From Nitrospirota bacterium (GTDB lineage Bacteria > Nitrospirota > Thermodesulfovibrionia > Thermodesulfovibrionales > Magnetobacteriaceae): DNA of 9,393 nucleotides. Where the stretch lies: assembly GCA_015232165.1 (NCBI GenBank), contig JADGAE010000055.1, forward strand, positions 1 through 9,393. Reading direction: 5' to 3'. Position numbers and translations under genes: made by a program. Position 1 is the first letter of the stretch, and each line of letters starts with the position of its first letter. The notes beneath the pieces are model-generated. The model was not told the origin of the DNA, made no database searches, and was given only the letters and a program-made list of their open reading frames with translations. This document shows, one piece after another, positions 1-6,182 of the stretch.

Positions 1-71
1 GAGGCGCTCTCCTTCTTTTCTTCTGTTGTTATAGCTACTTATACTCTTCTGCTTACAATAATGGTTGAGTT

Positions 72-665
72 ATGCAAGTAGGGTTTGACAGGAGCGATCG
101 AGGCTATCCGTGGCTTTCCGTATTGCTGGATGGCTACGAGATCATCGACGAAGGAGTTGATGCGGCAATCCGGGCCGCGGTGACAAGGGGCAACCGCATC
201 CTTGCATGTCACAAGGGCTGTGGCAACTGCTGCATAAGTCAGACCGACATCCCCGTCTATCCGCACGAGGTAGCCGGCATCTACTGGTACGCAACCGAAA
301 AGATGCCACAACAGGCAAGGGCTGTCCTGATGAATCAACTTGACACTTTGGCCTCTTGCCCGTTCCTTGGGGGGCAGGAGTGTCTGATCCATGCTGTTCG
401 TCCGGCCTCATGCAGGGTGTTTAACGTCTTTGGCAGCCCGTGTCAACCCGATGAGGACCCCTTTTACACGAGGCAGTTTGACGTACTCATCCCGCCGCAA
501 CAGTACATCAACGAGGCGTTCTATACGGTCATGCCCTTTTATGGTGTAAAGGACCGCTACGACAGAATGGACGCCATGGAAGACGGCCTGATACACTCTA
601 AAATCATGAACCTCAAAACCTACAACTGGAAGGAGCTATTTAGCGAATCAGAGGTTGAGAGATGA
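72..665 (+). CDS. YkgJ-family cysteine cluster protein (CxxxCxxCC, zinc/iron-chelating domain)
   Basis: This 197-residue protein carries the PF03692-type metal-binding cysteine cluster. The first part is C46, C50, C53 and C54 (CHKGCGNCC); the second is C96, C104 and C114 in the family pattern CPFL..C-(I)-x-x-x-RP-x-x-CR-F, with an extra C124. Proteins of this family are presumed to bind a zinc or iron ion or an Fe-S cluster; no reaction is established. No signal peptide or membrane segment is visible, so it is probably cytoplasmic. An in-frame TGA at 66-68 makes ATG 72 the first possible ATG; the ribosome-binding site is weak. The stop overlaps the start of the next gene by 4 nt (ATGA), so the two are probably translationally coupled. 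Family assignment is firm, function is not. Confidence 0.85.
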   Translation: MQVGFDRSDRGYPWLSVLLDGYEIIDEGVDAAIRAAVTRGNRILACHKGCGNCCISQTDIPVYPHEVAGIYWYATEKMPQQARAVLMNQLDTLASCPFLGGQECLIHAVRPASCRVFNVFGSPCQPDEDPFYTRQFDVLIPPQQYINEAFYTVMPFYGVKDRYDRMDAMEDGLIHSKIMNLKTYNWKELFSESEVER

Positions 666-988
666 CCGCCGTCACGGAAGAGGTCTTAATGGAGATAGTA
701 AAATCAATTGTCGAGACAGTACATCCCTTGAAGGTCATACTGTTTGGTTCGTATGCACGAGGGCAAGCCAATCCCGATCTTGATTTTCTTGTCGTTGAGC
801 AAGAACCCTTTAATGTTAGGAGCAGGATGAAGCGACTTGGAAATATCTACCGAGGTCTTCCGCCTTATCTTATCCCGATTGATGTTGTTCTTTATAGCAA
901 AGATGAGTTTGACAAGTGGAAAGACGGGATAAATCACGTTATCGCCAGGGCTTACAGGGAAGGAAAAGTGGTATATGAGAGGGATTGA
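662..988 (+). CDS. Minimal nucleotidyltransferase domain protein (MNT-like, Pol beta superfamily)
   Basis: A 108-residue single-domain protein with the Pol-beta nucleotidyltransferase core: G29-S30, then D39-x-D41 (NPDLDFLVV) as the metal-binding pair, and D74 (PIDVVLY) as the probable third carboxylate. Such proteins transfer a nucleotide to a protein or small molecule; in MntA-HepT systems the MNT protein AMPylates a HEPN toxin. The spacing from GS to DxD is 8 residues, about two shorter than the common GSx9-10DxD form, so activity is uncertain. There is no HEPN/HepT gene beside it; its neighbours are the YkgJ-like gene (4-nt overlap) and the FeS/DUF3786 gene (29 nt). It may be an orphan antitoxin-like protein or may serve another role in this operon. 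Confidence 0.82.
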   Translation: MTAVTEEVLMEIVKSIVETVHPLKVILFGSYARGQANPDLDFLVVEQEPFNVRSRMKRLGNIYRGLPPYLIPIDVVLYSKDEFDKWKDGINHVIARAYREGKVVYERD

Positions 989-1017
989 AGAGGCAAGCAC
1001 TATAAAGAAGGAGGAAT

Positions 1018-1782
1018 ATGAATCCCGTTGAGTTATACAAGAATCTGCCAAAGACAAACTGCGGCAGGTGTGGTCAAAAGACGTGCATGGCCTTTGCCAT
1101 TTCCGTCGTAAACGGCAACTCCGACCTGCAGGCGTGCACGGAGCTACAGAGAGACAAACTGGAGCAGTTGTCGATTAAGATAACACCAGTGGACACGGTA
1201 GAGAGCATCCTTGAGACGCTCAGACAGGAGGTCAGAAAGATAGAGCTTGCACAGGTAGCTGGGCCCCTTGGTGCGGAGGTTGTCCCCAACGGGGTCAAGA
1301 TCAGGTGCCTGGGGCGGGACTTTGTGATCGACAACAACGGTGACATAACCTCGGAGGCCGAGGCAAGCCTCTGGATGAAGATACTGCTGCTCATCTATCT
1401 AAAGATGGGCGGTGGTGTTGAACCCTCGGCCAACTGGGTGTCCTTTGATTCGCTCAAGATGGGCAATATCAAGGCAGCGGCCTTTAAGCGCGAGTGCGAA
1501 GGACCGCTTACCGAATTGTTCAAGCAGGACTTTGACGCCTGCGTCAACGCCATCAAGGCCATCGGTGCCGTGCCCGTGGAGGGACAGCCCTCAACTTATG
1601 CGTGGATGGCACCTCTGCTGCCAAACCTGCCCGCACTGATCATGTACTGGCAGGGAGATAGCGAGTTCCCCGCCGAGGTCAAGATGCTCTTTGACGGCAC
1701 GGCAGACAGATTCCTGGATGTCGAGTCGCTAGTCTTTCTGTTGAGGGAGCTTGTTATCCTTGTAAAAGAATCAAGGCTATAG
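1018..1782 (+). CDS. 4Fe-4S domain plus DUF3786 domain protein
   Basis: A 254-residue protein. Residues 3-45 form a 4Fe-4S domain of the type found in the gamma subunit of acetyl-CoA decarbonylase/synthase (PF04060-like), with C15, C18, C23 and C40 (CGRCGQKTC...C). The rest, about 60-250, matches what I know of DUF3786, a domain of unknown function common in anaerobic Nitrospirota, Desulfobacterota and Clostridia. Conserved-looking stretches are GGGVEP near 137 and the acidic FDGTADRFLDVESL segment near 225-238. It is soluble and cytoplasmic with no membrane segments. A strong AAGGAGG ribosome-binding site precedes ATG 1018. It is the last gene of a three-gene run that ends at an intrinsic terminator. 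A redox or corrinoid-linked role is only a guess from the FeS domain. Confidence 0.85.
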   Translation: MNPVELYKNLPKTNCGRCGQKTCMAFAISVVNGNSDLQACTELQRDKLEQLSIKITPVDTVESILETLRQEVRKIELAQVAGPLGAEVVPNGVKIRCLGRDFVIDNNGDITSEAEASLWMKILLLIYLKMGGGVEPSANWVSFDSLKMGNIKAAAFKRECEGPLTELFKQDFDACVNAIKAIGAVPVEGQPSTYAWMAPLLPNLPALIMYWQGDSEFPAEVKMLFDGTADRFLDVESLVFLLRELVILVKESRL

Positions 1783-1844
1783 CTACCGTATAAATGTAAT
1801 AGTTCAGGTATACATAAAAATATTGCACTGTGAACAAGATATAA

Positions 1845-1964
1845 TGGGGCCAAGGGGTCAGCGACCCCCGGCTCAGTGGGGGACTGGTCCCCTTGCAGGG
1901 GGGTTCTGAAGGGGGCGCGGTAACGTCGCTGTGCGAGCGGAGCCGCCCCCTTCTTTGTTTTTTT
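1845..1964 (+). repeat. GC-rich hairpin repeat, copy A
   Basis: Copy A of a dispersed element that starts with TGGGGYCAAGGGG and ends with a GCGGAGCCGCCCC arm followed by TTCTTTG. It contains several self-complementary segments: GGGGTC-AGC-GACCCC, GGGGAC-TG-GTCCCC (1879-1892) and the long arm pair described as the terminator. It lies in the gap between two convergent genes. Compared with the copy at 9025-9090 it has extra sequence in both hairpins. A TTGCACT motif about 20 bp upstream (1823-1829) resembles the GCACTTT flank of other copies. No terminal inverted repeats or target duplication are visible. Confidence 0.7.
1908..1964 (+). terminator. Rho-independent terminator for the 72-1782 gene run, built from repeat copy A
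   Basis: Arms GAAGGGGGCG (1908-1917) and CGCCCCCTTC (1944-1953) are perfect complements. They enclose a smaller CGCT/AGCG stem and are followed by TTTGTTTTTTT. This has the form of an intrinsic terminator for plus-strand transcripts. Read on the minus strand the stem is followed by AGAACCCC, so it should not terminate the P-type ATPase transcript efficiently. Confidence 0.7.
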
Positions 1965-1991
1965 AAAGGATACTTATCGGAGACCCGTGGT

Positions 1992-4514
1992 TTAATTGGG
2001 TTTATCCCCTTTTAACAGTCGTATCCTTAACCTCTGGAGTGTTATGAGCGATATGGCTGTCAGGATGCCTACCGTGGCTACAACGATCCAGGAATTGTGT
2101 CCGATCTCCCGTATCTCGTAAAAGCCCTTGACGCCTCTGACTACTATATTGTTGGCGTCCATGCTTACAAGTATAAAGTATACCATGAGCATAAAGAAAC
2201 TGTATACCAGGTGCTTCAGCTTGTCCCTGTCGAGCCTGTCAATTACCACGGCAAGGAAGTTGGCGATGCAGGCCACCACTATTATCGAGAGCATCACCAT
2301 GACGGAGTCATCACGGCCTTCCTTGAGGCCAATTGACAGGAAAAACCCCGCATAACCGGAAGACACAATGACGCACGCCGAAAGAGATACGTATGACAAT
2401 ACATCCGTCGTAAACACCCTGTAGGGGACGGTATTGTTGTTTTTAAGGGCTATCATCACGGCGGGCAGGGTGATGGCAAAGATGTTTATGAGGGTCACCC
2501 GACGCGGGGTCAGGGGGAATTCCATCCCAAAGAATATAAATAACACACCTAGGCAGATCACCATGAAGTTCTTAGTCAGCAGGAGCTTGGCAACGGAGCT
2601 TACCGAGTTTACAATCTTGTTGCCCTCATCAAATATGGCCGGCAGGAGGGCGAACCTGTTTTCCAACAGTACGATGTCGGCAACCTCCTTGGTGATTGCG
2701 CTGCCCTCCTGCATGGCTATTCCCATGTCTGCCTCTTTGATGGCCGGCAGGTCGTTTACGCCGTCTCCTATCATGACGGTGTAGAGGCCGTTTTGGCGGA
2801 GCTGCCTTACGATCCTCAGTTTGTGATCGGGGTTCAGGCGGGCAAAGACCATCTTATCCCCCACGGCCTTGGCAAATTCCGATGCATCAAGGCCATCCAG
2901 CCTATCGCCGGTTATGACCTCGGCATCCCCCACGTCGCGCCCCATTGCACGACAAACCGATTGCACGGAGGTAACCGAATCGCCCGATAATATCTTAAGA
3001 CCAATCCCCTTGTCTTCAAACAGCCTGATCGTCTCCCTTGCATCCTCCCTGATCTCATCCGTGATGGAGGCGATGCACAGTGGGTGTATCGTTATCTCTG
3101 TCTCCGGGAGTCGTTCAAGCGTGGTGCTGTCATCGACGATGCACCCAAAGAGCAGGTTTCTGTACAGACCGAGGCCATTGTCCTCAAAGGCCGTGCGTGC
3201 CCTCTCCCTCGGGCCGGCCTCGAGCCTCTGCACCAGGACGTCGTAGGCGCCTACGATAAAGGTCTTGATGGTTCGGTCAGCGCGGCGTATTCTGAGGATG
3301 CTCAACTTCCTGGTCGAGCTAAATGGCAGTTCATCGATTACCTCGATATTCAGCTCCGGCTCACAGGTATGAAGCGCCATGATGGTGGTGTTTTTATCGC
3401 TGCCGTATTGGGCGTAGGTTGAGAGGGATTGCCTGATGGCCTGGGCATCTATCTCCTCGGTCAGTGGGGTGAGTGCGTGCAGTGAGAGTTTGTTTTGTGT
3501 GAGAGTACCGGTCTTGTCCATGCAGATCACCGACACGTTTGAAAAGGATTCCACGGCATTAAGTCTTTGGACGATAGCGCCGAGTCTGCTTATCCGAAAT
3601 ACGCCAAGGGCAAAGGTGACCGACGACATCAGGACAAGCCCCTGGGGGATGAGGCCAAGCATTATCGTTGCCACCTGCCTGGCCAGGTCTATTGAGACCC
3701 CTTCATCGCCCCTTAGCAGAAACGCGGAGGCAACCAGAAAGACACAGACCACAAACAGGCCCTTGATTATCAGGTTGATCCTTCTCTGTAGTGGGGTCAG
3801 GGTGAGCTTGTATCGCCTTGCGGTCTTTGTAAACCGGGCGGCAAGGCTGTCGTGGCCAACCCTGGTGGCCTTGTAGTAGCCGTTGCCGGAGACGCAGAAG
3901 CTGCCCGACAACAGCACATCGCCGTTATTCTTTAAGACGGCCTCGGATTCGCCACTGAGCAGCGACTCGTCTATCTCAAGGCGGTTTGACTCTACCACCG
4001 TTGCATCTACGACGACCTGGTCTCCACGCCGGAGGTAGATCACGTCGTCTATCACGACGTCTTTGGCATCCACATCTTGCAACTTGTCATCCCTCAGGAC
4101 GGACACCTGTCGCTTTAAGAGCAGGTTGACCCTGTCAAGGGCCATCTTGGCCTTTATCTCCTGGTACACGGCTATGAGCGTGTTGAGGAGGGCCACGGAA
4201 AACACCCCGATTGAATCGAGCAAGAGTCTGCCGTCGCGGCTCCTGAAATAGAATACGACGAGGAACAGTATTACCATGCCGATTATCAAGTTAAAGACGG
4301 AGAAGGTGTTTTCGAGTATAATCCGCGGGATCGTCTTTGTCTTGTCGGATGCCGGTTTATTGTACAAGCCCCTCTTATGTCTGTCCGCCGCCTCCTCCGA
4401 GGTAAGACCAAAACCGGGAGATAAAAGGTGGCGGCTCCGCCTTATTTCCTGCTCCAGGACACTCCTGACCCCCTCAGACCCCCCTGCAAGGGGAGGGGTG
4501 GGGCCCCTGGCCAC
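1992..4514 (-). CDS. P-type cation-transporting ATPase, CtpE-like
   Basis: An 840-residue inner-membrane P-type ATPase that uses ATP to move a cation. Visible motifs: actuator loop LLSGES (185-190), phosphorylation site DKTGTLT (D333), nucleotide-binding segment around K403, hinge motifs LSGDS (509-513) and GDGVND (583-588). Hydrophobic segments are about 67-90 and 99-118 (M1-M2), 249-267 and 280-303 (M3-M4), and six more after about 640. M4 carries P290-Q-G-L where Ca2+ pumps have PEGL; PQGL with the following FALGVFRISR recalls mycobacterial CtpE, reported as a calcium transporter. There are no N-terminal heavy-metal-binding CxxC domains. The start is GTG 4514, preceded by AAGGGGG. The first ~32 residues lie within repeat copy B, and family-like sequence begins near residue 35 (FGLTSEEAADRHKRGLYN). 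Substrate is not certain. Confidence 0.88.
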   Translation of the reverse strand: MARGPTPPLAGGSEGVRSVLEQEIRRSRHLLSPGFGLTSEEAADRHKRGLYNKPASDKTKTIPRIILENTFSVFNLIIGMVILFLVVFYFRSRDGRLLLDSIGVFSVALLNTLIAVYQEIKAKMALDRVNLLLKRQVSVLRDDKLQDVDAKDVVIDDVIYLRRGDQVVVDATVVESNRLEIDESLLSGESEAVLKNNGDVLLSGSFCVSGNGYYKATRVGHDSLAARFTKTARRYKLTLTPLQRRINLIIKGLFVVCVFLVASAFLLRGDEGVSIDLARQVATIMLGLIPQGLVLMSSVTFALGVFRISRLGAIVQRLNAVESFSNVSVICMDKTGTLTQNKLSLHALTPLTEEIDAQAIRQSLSTYAQYGSDKNTTIMALHTCEPELNIEVIDELPFSSTRKLSILRIRRADRTIKTFIVGAYDVLVQRLEAGPRERARTAFEDNGLGLYRNLLFGCIVDDSTTLERLPETEITIHPLCIASITDEIREDARETIRLFEDKGIGLKILSGDSVTSVQSVCRAMGRDVGDAEVITGDRLDGLDASEFAKAVGDKMVFARLNPDHKLRIVRQLRQNGLYTVMIGDGVNDLPAIKEADMGIAMQEGSAITKEVADIVLLENRFALLPAIFDEGNKIVNSVSSVAKLLLTKNFMVICLGVLFIFFGMEFPLTPRRVTLINIFAITLPAVMIALKNNNTVPYRVFTTDVLSYVSLSACVIVSSGYAGFFLSIGLKEGRDDSVMVMLSIIVVACIANFLAVVIDRLDRDKLKHLVYSFFMLMVYFILVSMDANNIVVRGVKGFYEIREIGHNSWIVVATVGILTAISLITLQRLRIRLLKGDKPN

Positions 4515-4536
4515 AAAGAAGCCCCCTTGACCCCAT
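4427..4536 (-). repeat. GC-rich hairpin repeat, copy B, forming the 5' end of the P-type ATPase gene
   Basis: On the minus strand this runs TGGGGTCAAGGGGGCT ... CCCCTTGCAGGGGGGTCTGAGGGGG ... GGCGGAGCCGCC, the same order of blocks as copy D (9025-9090). Two insertions distinguish it. One, around 4493-4520, sits inside the first hairpin and brings the GTG start codon. The other, about 4442-4469, carries the palindrome CAGGAGTGTCCTGGAGCA, which also occurs in the endonuclease V gene. Because it overlaps the coding start, the repeat contributes the AAGGGGG ribosome-binding site and the first codons of the ATPase. Confidence 0.7.
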
Positions 4537-4634
4537 AATGCTCAGTCTAAGTTTTATATAAAAACTTCTGTCCATGTACTTAACACAGACCGGCATCCAC
4601 CAACAGCGCCATCTCTACAGTTCATGTGGTTACA
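4515..4634. other. Intergenic gap with AT-rich palindrome and a 34-bp copy of radical SAM gene sequence
   Basis: The gap between the PIN gene and the ATPase gene. It contains repeat-B sequence to 4536 and a perfect 7-bp palindrome AAGTTTT/AAAACTT at 4549-4567. The AT-rich TATATAAAA stretch could hold a minus-strand -10 box, but no convincing -35 is seen. At 4581-4614 there are 34 bases identical, in the same orientation, to 6758-6791 inside the radical SAM gene. The match ends sharply on both sides. Confidence 0.6.
4581..4614. repeat. Direct repeat: 34-bp exact copy of 6758-6791
   Basis: The stretch beginning TAACACAGACCGGCATCC is identical over 34 bases to 6758-6791. There, on the minus strand, it encodes the conserved ALLVDAGLCY segment of the radical SAM protein. 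The flanking bases differ at once (T vs G upstream, C vs T downstream). It may be a relic of a duplicated radical SAM gene or of the rearrangement that placed the neighbouring AT-rich cassette here. Confidence 0.75.
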
Positions 4635-5258
4635 TTACCTGGTGATTAATCGCCCTTGTGATTTCGCCGCATTAATAACATTGTTATTTGCGGTAAAGAC
4701 CTCAATACCGGCAACTGTGGCAAAGTCGCCATCGTCCGTGATGACTTTATTAGTTGCTTTATTACGGGAGATAGCTTCAATGACAAATAAATCATAGCCG
4801 TCAAGTGGTTCGGTAGTAAGACGATTCATAGCATTTTTTGTAACAGGGTCATCGATATTTATGTCAAGTGTTTCTGACATTGCCTCAATCTGGTTCCATG
4901 CAGCTTGAATTTCGCTAACAACTCTATTTCGTTCAGAGGGATCGTTATGGCGATACTCTTTGCTTGTCACATTTCCATTTGAGCGAATAAAAATTTCTCT
5001 CTCAGTTTTTTCTATAAGATGAGATAATTCAGCCAGGGATAGTCCACATCGAAACAGCTTACTTTTAACTAAACGGGATATTTTTATATATGATGAGTAG
5101 TCACGAATTCTCCTGAAGGAAGTTTTCTGAGCCGAAGCAGCAAGACCATGAGTTAACCAATACCAAACATTTGTGTCAACCATAAAGACATCGTCTGACC
5201 TTGGACTATCACGCCGGATGTCAACAACAGAGGCATTAACCTTATAATTAACAGGCAT
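4635..5258 (-). CDS. PIN-domain protein (putative ribonuclease)
   Basis: A 207-residue protein with the acidic residues of a PIN nuclease: D28 in VDTN (25-30), E77 in LSLAELSH (73-80), D156 in PLDGYDLFVIEA, and D175/D176/D178 in VITDDGDFATVAGIEVFTAN. PIN domains are Mg2+-dependent RNases, common as toxins. The middle region (about 85-145) is longer and more charged than in small VapC toxins. Its ATG overlaps the stop of the STAS-like gene by one base (TAATG), indicating translational coupling. No VapB-like antitoxin is adjacent; the partner is the STAS-like protein. The gene is AT-rich compared with the flanking P-type ATPase and radical SAM genes, suggesting transfer. A toxin or effector role is inferred from domain and context. 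Confidence 0.8.
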   Translation of the reverse strand: MPVNYKVNASVVDIRRDSPRSDDVFMVDTNVWYWLTHGLAASAQKTSFRRIRDYSSYIKISRLVKSKLFRCGLSLAELSHLIEKTEREIFIRSNGNVTSKEYRHNDPSERNRVVSEIQAAWNQIEAMSETLDINIDDPVTKNAMNRLTTEPLDGYDLFVIEAISRNKATNKVITDDGDFATVAGIEVFTANNNVINAAKSQGRLITR

Positions 5259-5605
5259 TACAGATCCTCTGCCTGTTGTAGTAAGACCTCATCCACCGCT
5301 TCACGTCTCTTTTTATTGCCATAATACTCTTTGGCATTTTCTATCGAACGTTTGAAAGCTGTACGACCTATAGAGTTAATGTTTGTTATCTTGACAAGGC
5401 GGTTTAGGTCTTCAGATTTTATATCTTCCAGCAGATGCCCAATGGCGGCGTTAAAAAATAGAGACGCAAACAAATTAACGTTTTCAAAATTAAGTTCAAC
5501 CGTTTTGCCGGTCAACAATAGGGGATGTATCTGATCAAATATCTTTTGACCATCTTCCATTGTAATACAAATTTCGCCTATTTCTTTATATATGTCTATC
5601 TTCAT
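5258..5605 (-). CDS. STAS-like DUF4325 domain protein
   Basis: A 115-residue protein. The pattern TVELNFENVNLFASLFFNAAIGHLL (35-59) followed by a helical, basic C-terminal half (NINSIGRTAFKRSIENAKEYY) fits the STAS-like DUF4325 family. These proteins resemble anti-sigma-factor antagonists and are commonly found beside a GHKL/HATPase protein, the pairing seen here. The presumed role is a phosphorylation- or partner-controlled switch; the classical STAS phospho-serine is not certain, with S48 the nearest candidate. ATG 5605 is preceded by GAGG/GGTGA-type ribosome-binding sequence, 16 nt after the stop of the HATPase C-terminal fragment. The stop overlaps the PIN start. Confidence 0.78.
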   Translation of the reverse strand: MKIDIYKEIGEICITMEDGQKIFDQIHPLLLTGKTVELNFENVNLFASLFFNAAIGHLLEDIKSEDLNRLVKITNINSIGRTAFKRSIENAKEYYGNKKRREAVDEVLLQQAEDL

Positions 5606-5621
5606 AGCATCTTCACCATCC

Positions 5622-5834
5622 TCAAAAAATTAGATCACCTGGAGTCTCATCAGAAAATTGATAATACGATGCATCACAGCGCAGAGCAATATTCACGATC
5701 GTATCTTCAAAGAATGTAGCTCTGTTCATATATTTCTCCTGTGTTTCATCAATTATAGTGTAACCTTCGCAGCTAAATATTTCAAGTATTCCCTTATTAT
5801 AGCGTGTTTCGATTGGATTAACTACAAAATTCAT
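5622..5834 (-). CDS. HATPase fragment, C-terminal part (restarts inside MITE)
   Basis: A 70-residue open frame in the same frame as the upstream fragment, separated from it by stop codons in the MITE. Residues 1-12 (MNFVVNPIETRY) are MITE-encoded. From N13 (NKGILEIFSCEGYTIIDE) it reads as the last strands of a GHKL domain, ending with the FEDTIVNIAL strand. If translated, it depends on ATG 5834 within the element, with no good ribosome-binding site. It lies 16 nt before the STAS-like start. It probably makes no useful protein. Confidence 0.5.
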   Translation of the reverse strand: MNFVVNPIETRYNKGILEIFSCEGYTIIDETQEKYMNRATFFEDTIVNIALRCDASYYQFSDETPGDLIF

Positions 5835-5938
5835 GGCACTTTAATGGGGTCAAGGGGACTGGTCCCCTTGTGGGTGGGTCTGAGGGAGGGCAAAGCCCTC
5901 CATTCTTTCTTTGTATTGCACGCAATCGAAACGCGCTA
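5800..5938. mobile_element. 139-bp MITE with 16-bp TIRs and TA target duplication
   Basis: Terminal inverted repeats TAGCGTGTTTCGATTG (5800-5815) and the complement of TAGCGCGTTTCGATTG (5923-5938) match at 15 of 16 positions. Both ends are flanked by TA (5798-5799 and 5939-5940), the target duplication used by IS630/Tc1/mariner transposases. No transposase is encoded, so it is non-autonomous. The core contains GC-rich hairpin repeat copy C. Element plus one TA is 141 bp, a multiple of three, but it introduces stop codons in the HATPase frame. Confidence 0.85.
5838..5914 (+). repeat. GC-rich hairpin repeat, copy C, inside the MITE
   Basis: It begins GCACTTTAATGGGGTCAAGGGG and contains the palindromes CAAGGGGAC-TG-GTCCCCTTG (5852-5871) and GGAGGGC-AAA-GCCCTCC (about 5885-5901), followed by ATTCTTTCTTTG. 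The order of blocks matches copies A, B and D. The second stem has changed on both arms together (GGAGGGC/GCCCTCC instead of GGGGCGG/CCGCCCC), which argues for selection or formation as a hairpin. Confidence 0.75.
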
Positions 5939-6182
5939 TAACTCTAACAAATTCTTTAATTAAGTCAAGACCTATGCCACGAGTCATACCACTTGAGCTA
6001 TTTGTGGTTCCACTTTTAAATGCCCATTCTAAACATCGTGCAGCTTCTAACTCATTATAACGTGGATATTTTTTGGAAAAAAAGGCTCTAACATTTGAAG
6101 GAATGCCCACTCCAAAATCAACAACAGAAAGCTTAAGTTGCTTAAGGTTTGGATAATAGTGTATCAAAGTCTGATAGCTCAT
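5850..6182 (-). CDS. HATPase fragment, central part (ends inside MITE)
   Basis: A 110-residue open frame. Residues 12-81 are native: LKLSVVDFGVGIP has the G1 box D22-x-G24-x-G26-I-P28, and SGMTRGIGLDLIKEFVRV has the G2 box at 64-72. Residues 82-110 are read from the MITE and end at a TGA within its GC-rich hairpin. The N box needed for Mg-ATP binding in GHKL proteins is absent, so the product is unlikely to be an active ATPase. The ATG at 6182 has no clear ribosome-binding site; it is probably just the first ATG in a truncated frame. Confidence 0.55.
   Translation of the reverse strand: MSYQTLIHYYPNLKQLKLSVVDFGVGIPSNVRAFFSKKYPRYNELEAARCLEWAFKSGTTNSSSGMTRGIGLDLIKEFVRVIARFDCVQYKERMEGFALPQTHPQGDQSP

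Noticed and set aside
26..59. Promoter upstream of the YkgJ-like gene (TATACT at 40-45 or TACAAT at 54-59)
   Set aside because: Neither -10-like box has a recognisable -35 box at 16-18 bp; too weak to list.
39..392. Minus-strand open frame opposite the YkgJ-like gene
   Set aside because: It lies wholly antisense to a gene with clear cysteine motifs and shows no family pattern itself.
662..1782. MntA-HepT toxin-antitoxin pair
   Set aside because: The gene after the nucleotidyltransferase is a FeS/DUF3786 protein; no HEPN Rx4-6H protein is adjacent on either side.
4549..4567. AT-rich palindrome AAGTTTT/AAAACTT as an operator or terminator
   Set aside because: The stem is weak, there is no T run in a useful position and no known operator pattern; recorded only as part of the gap.
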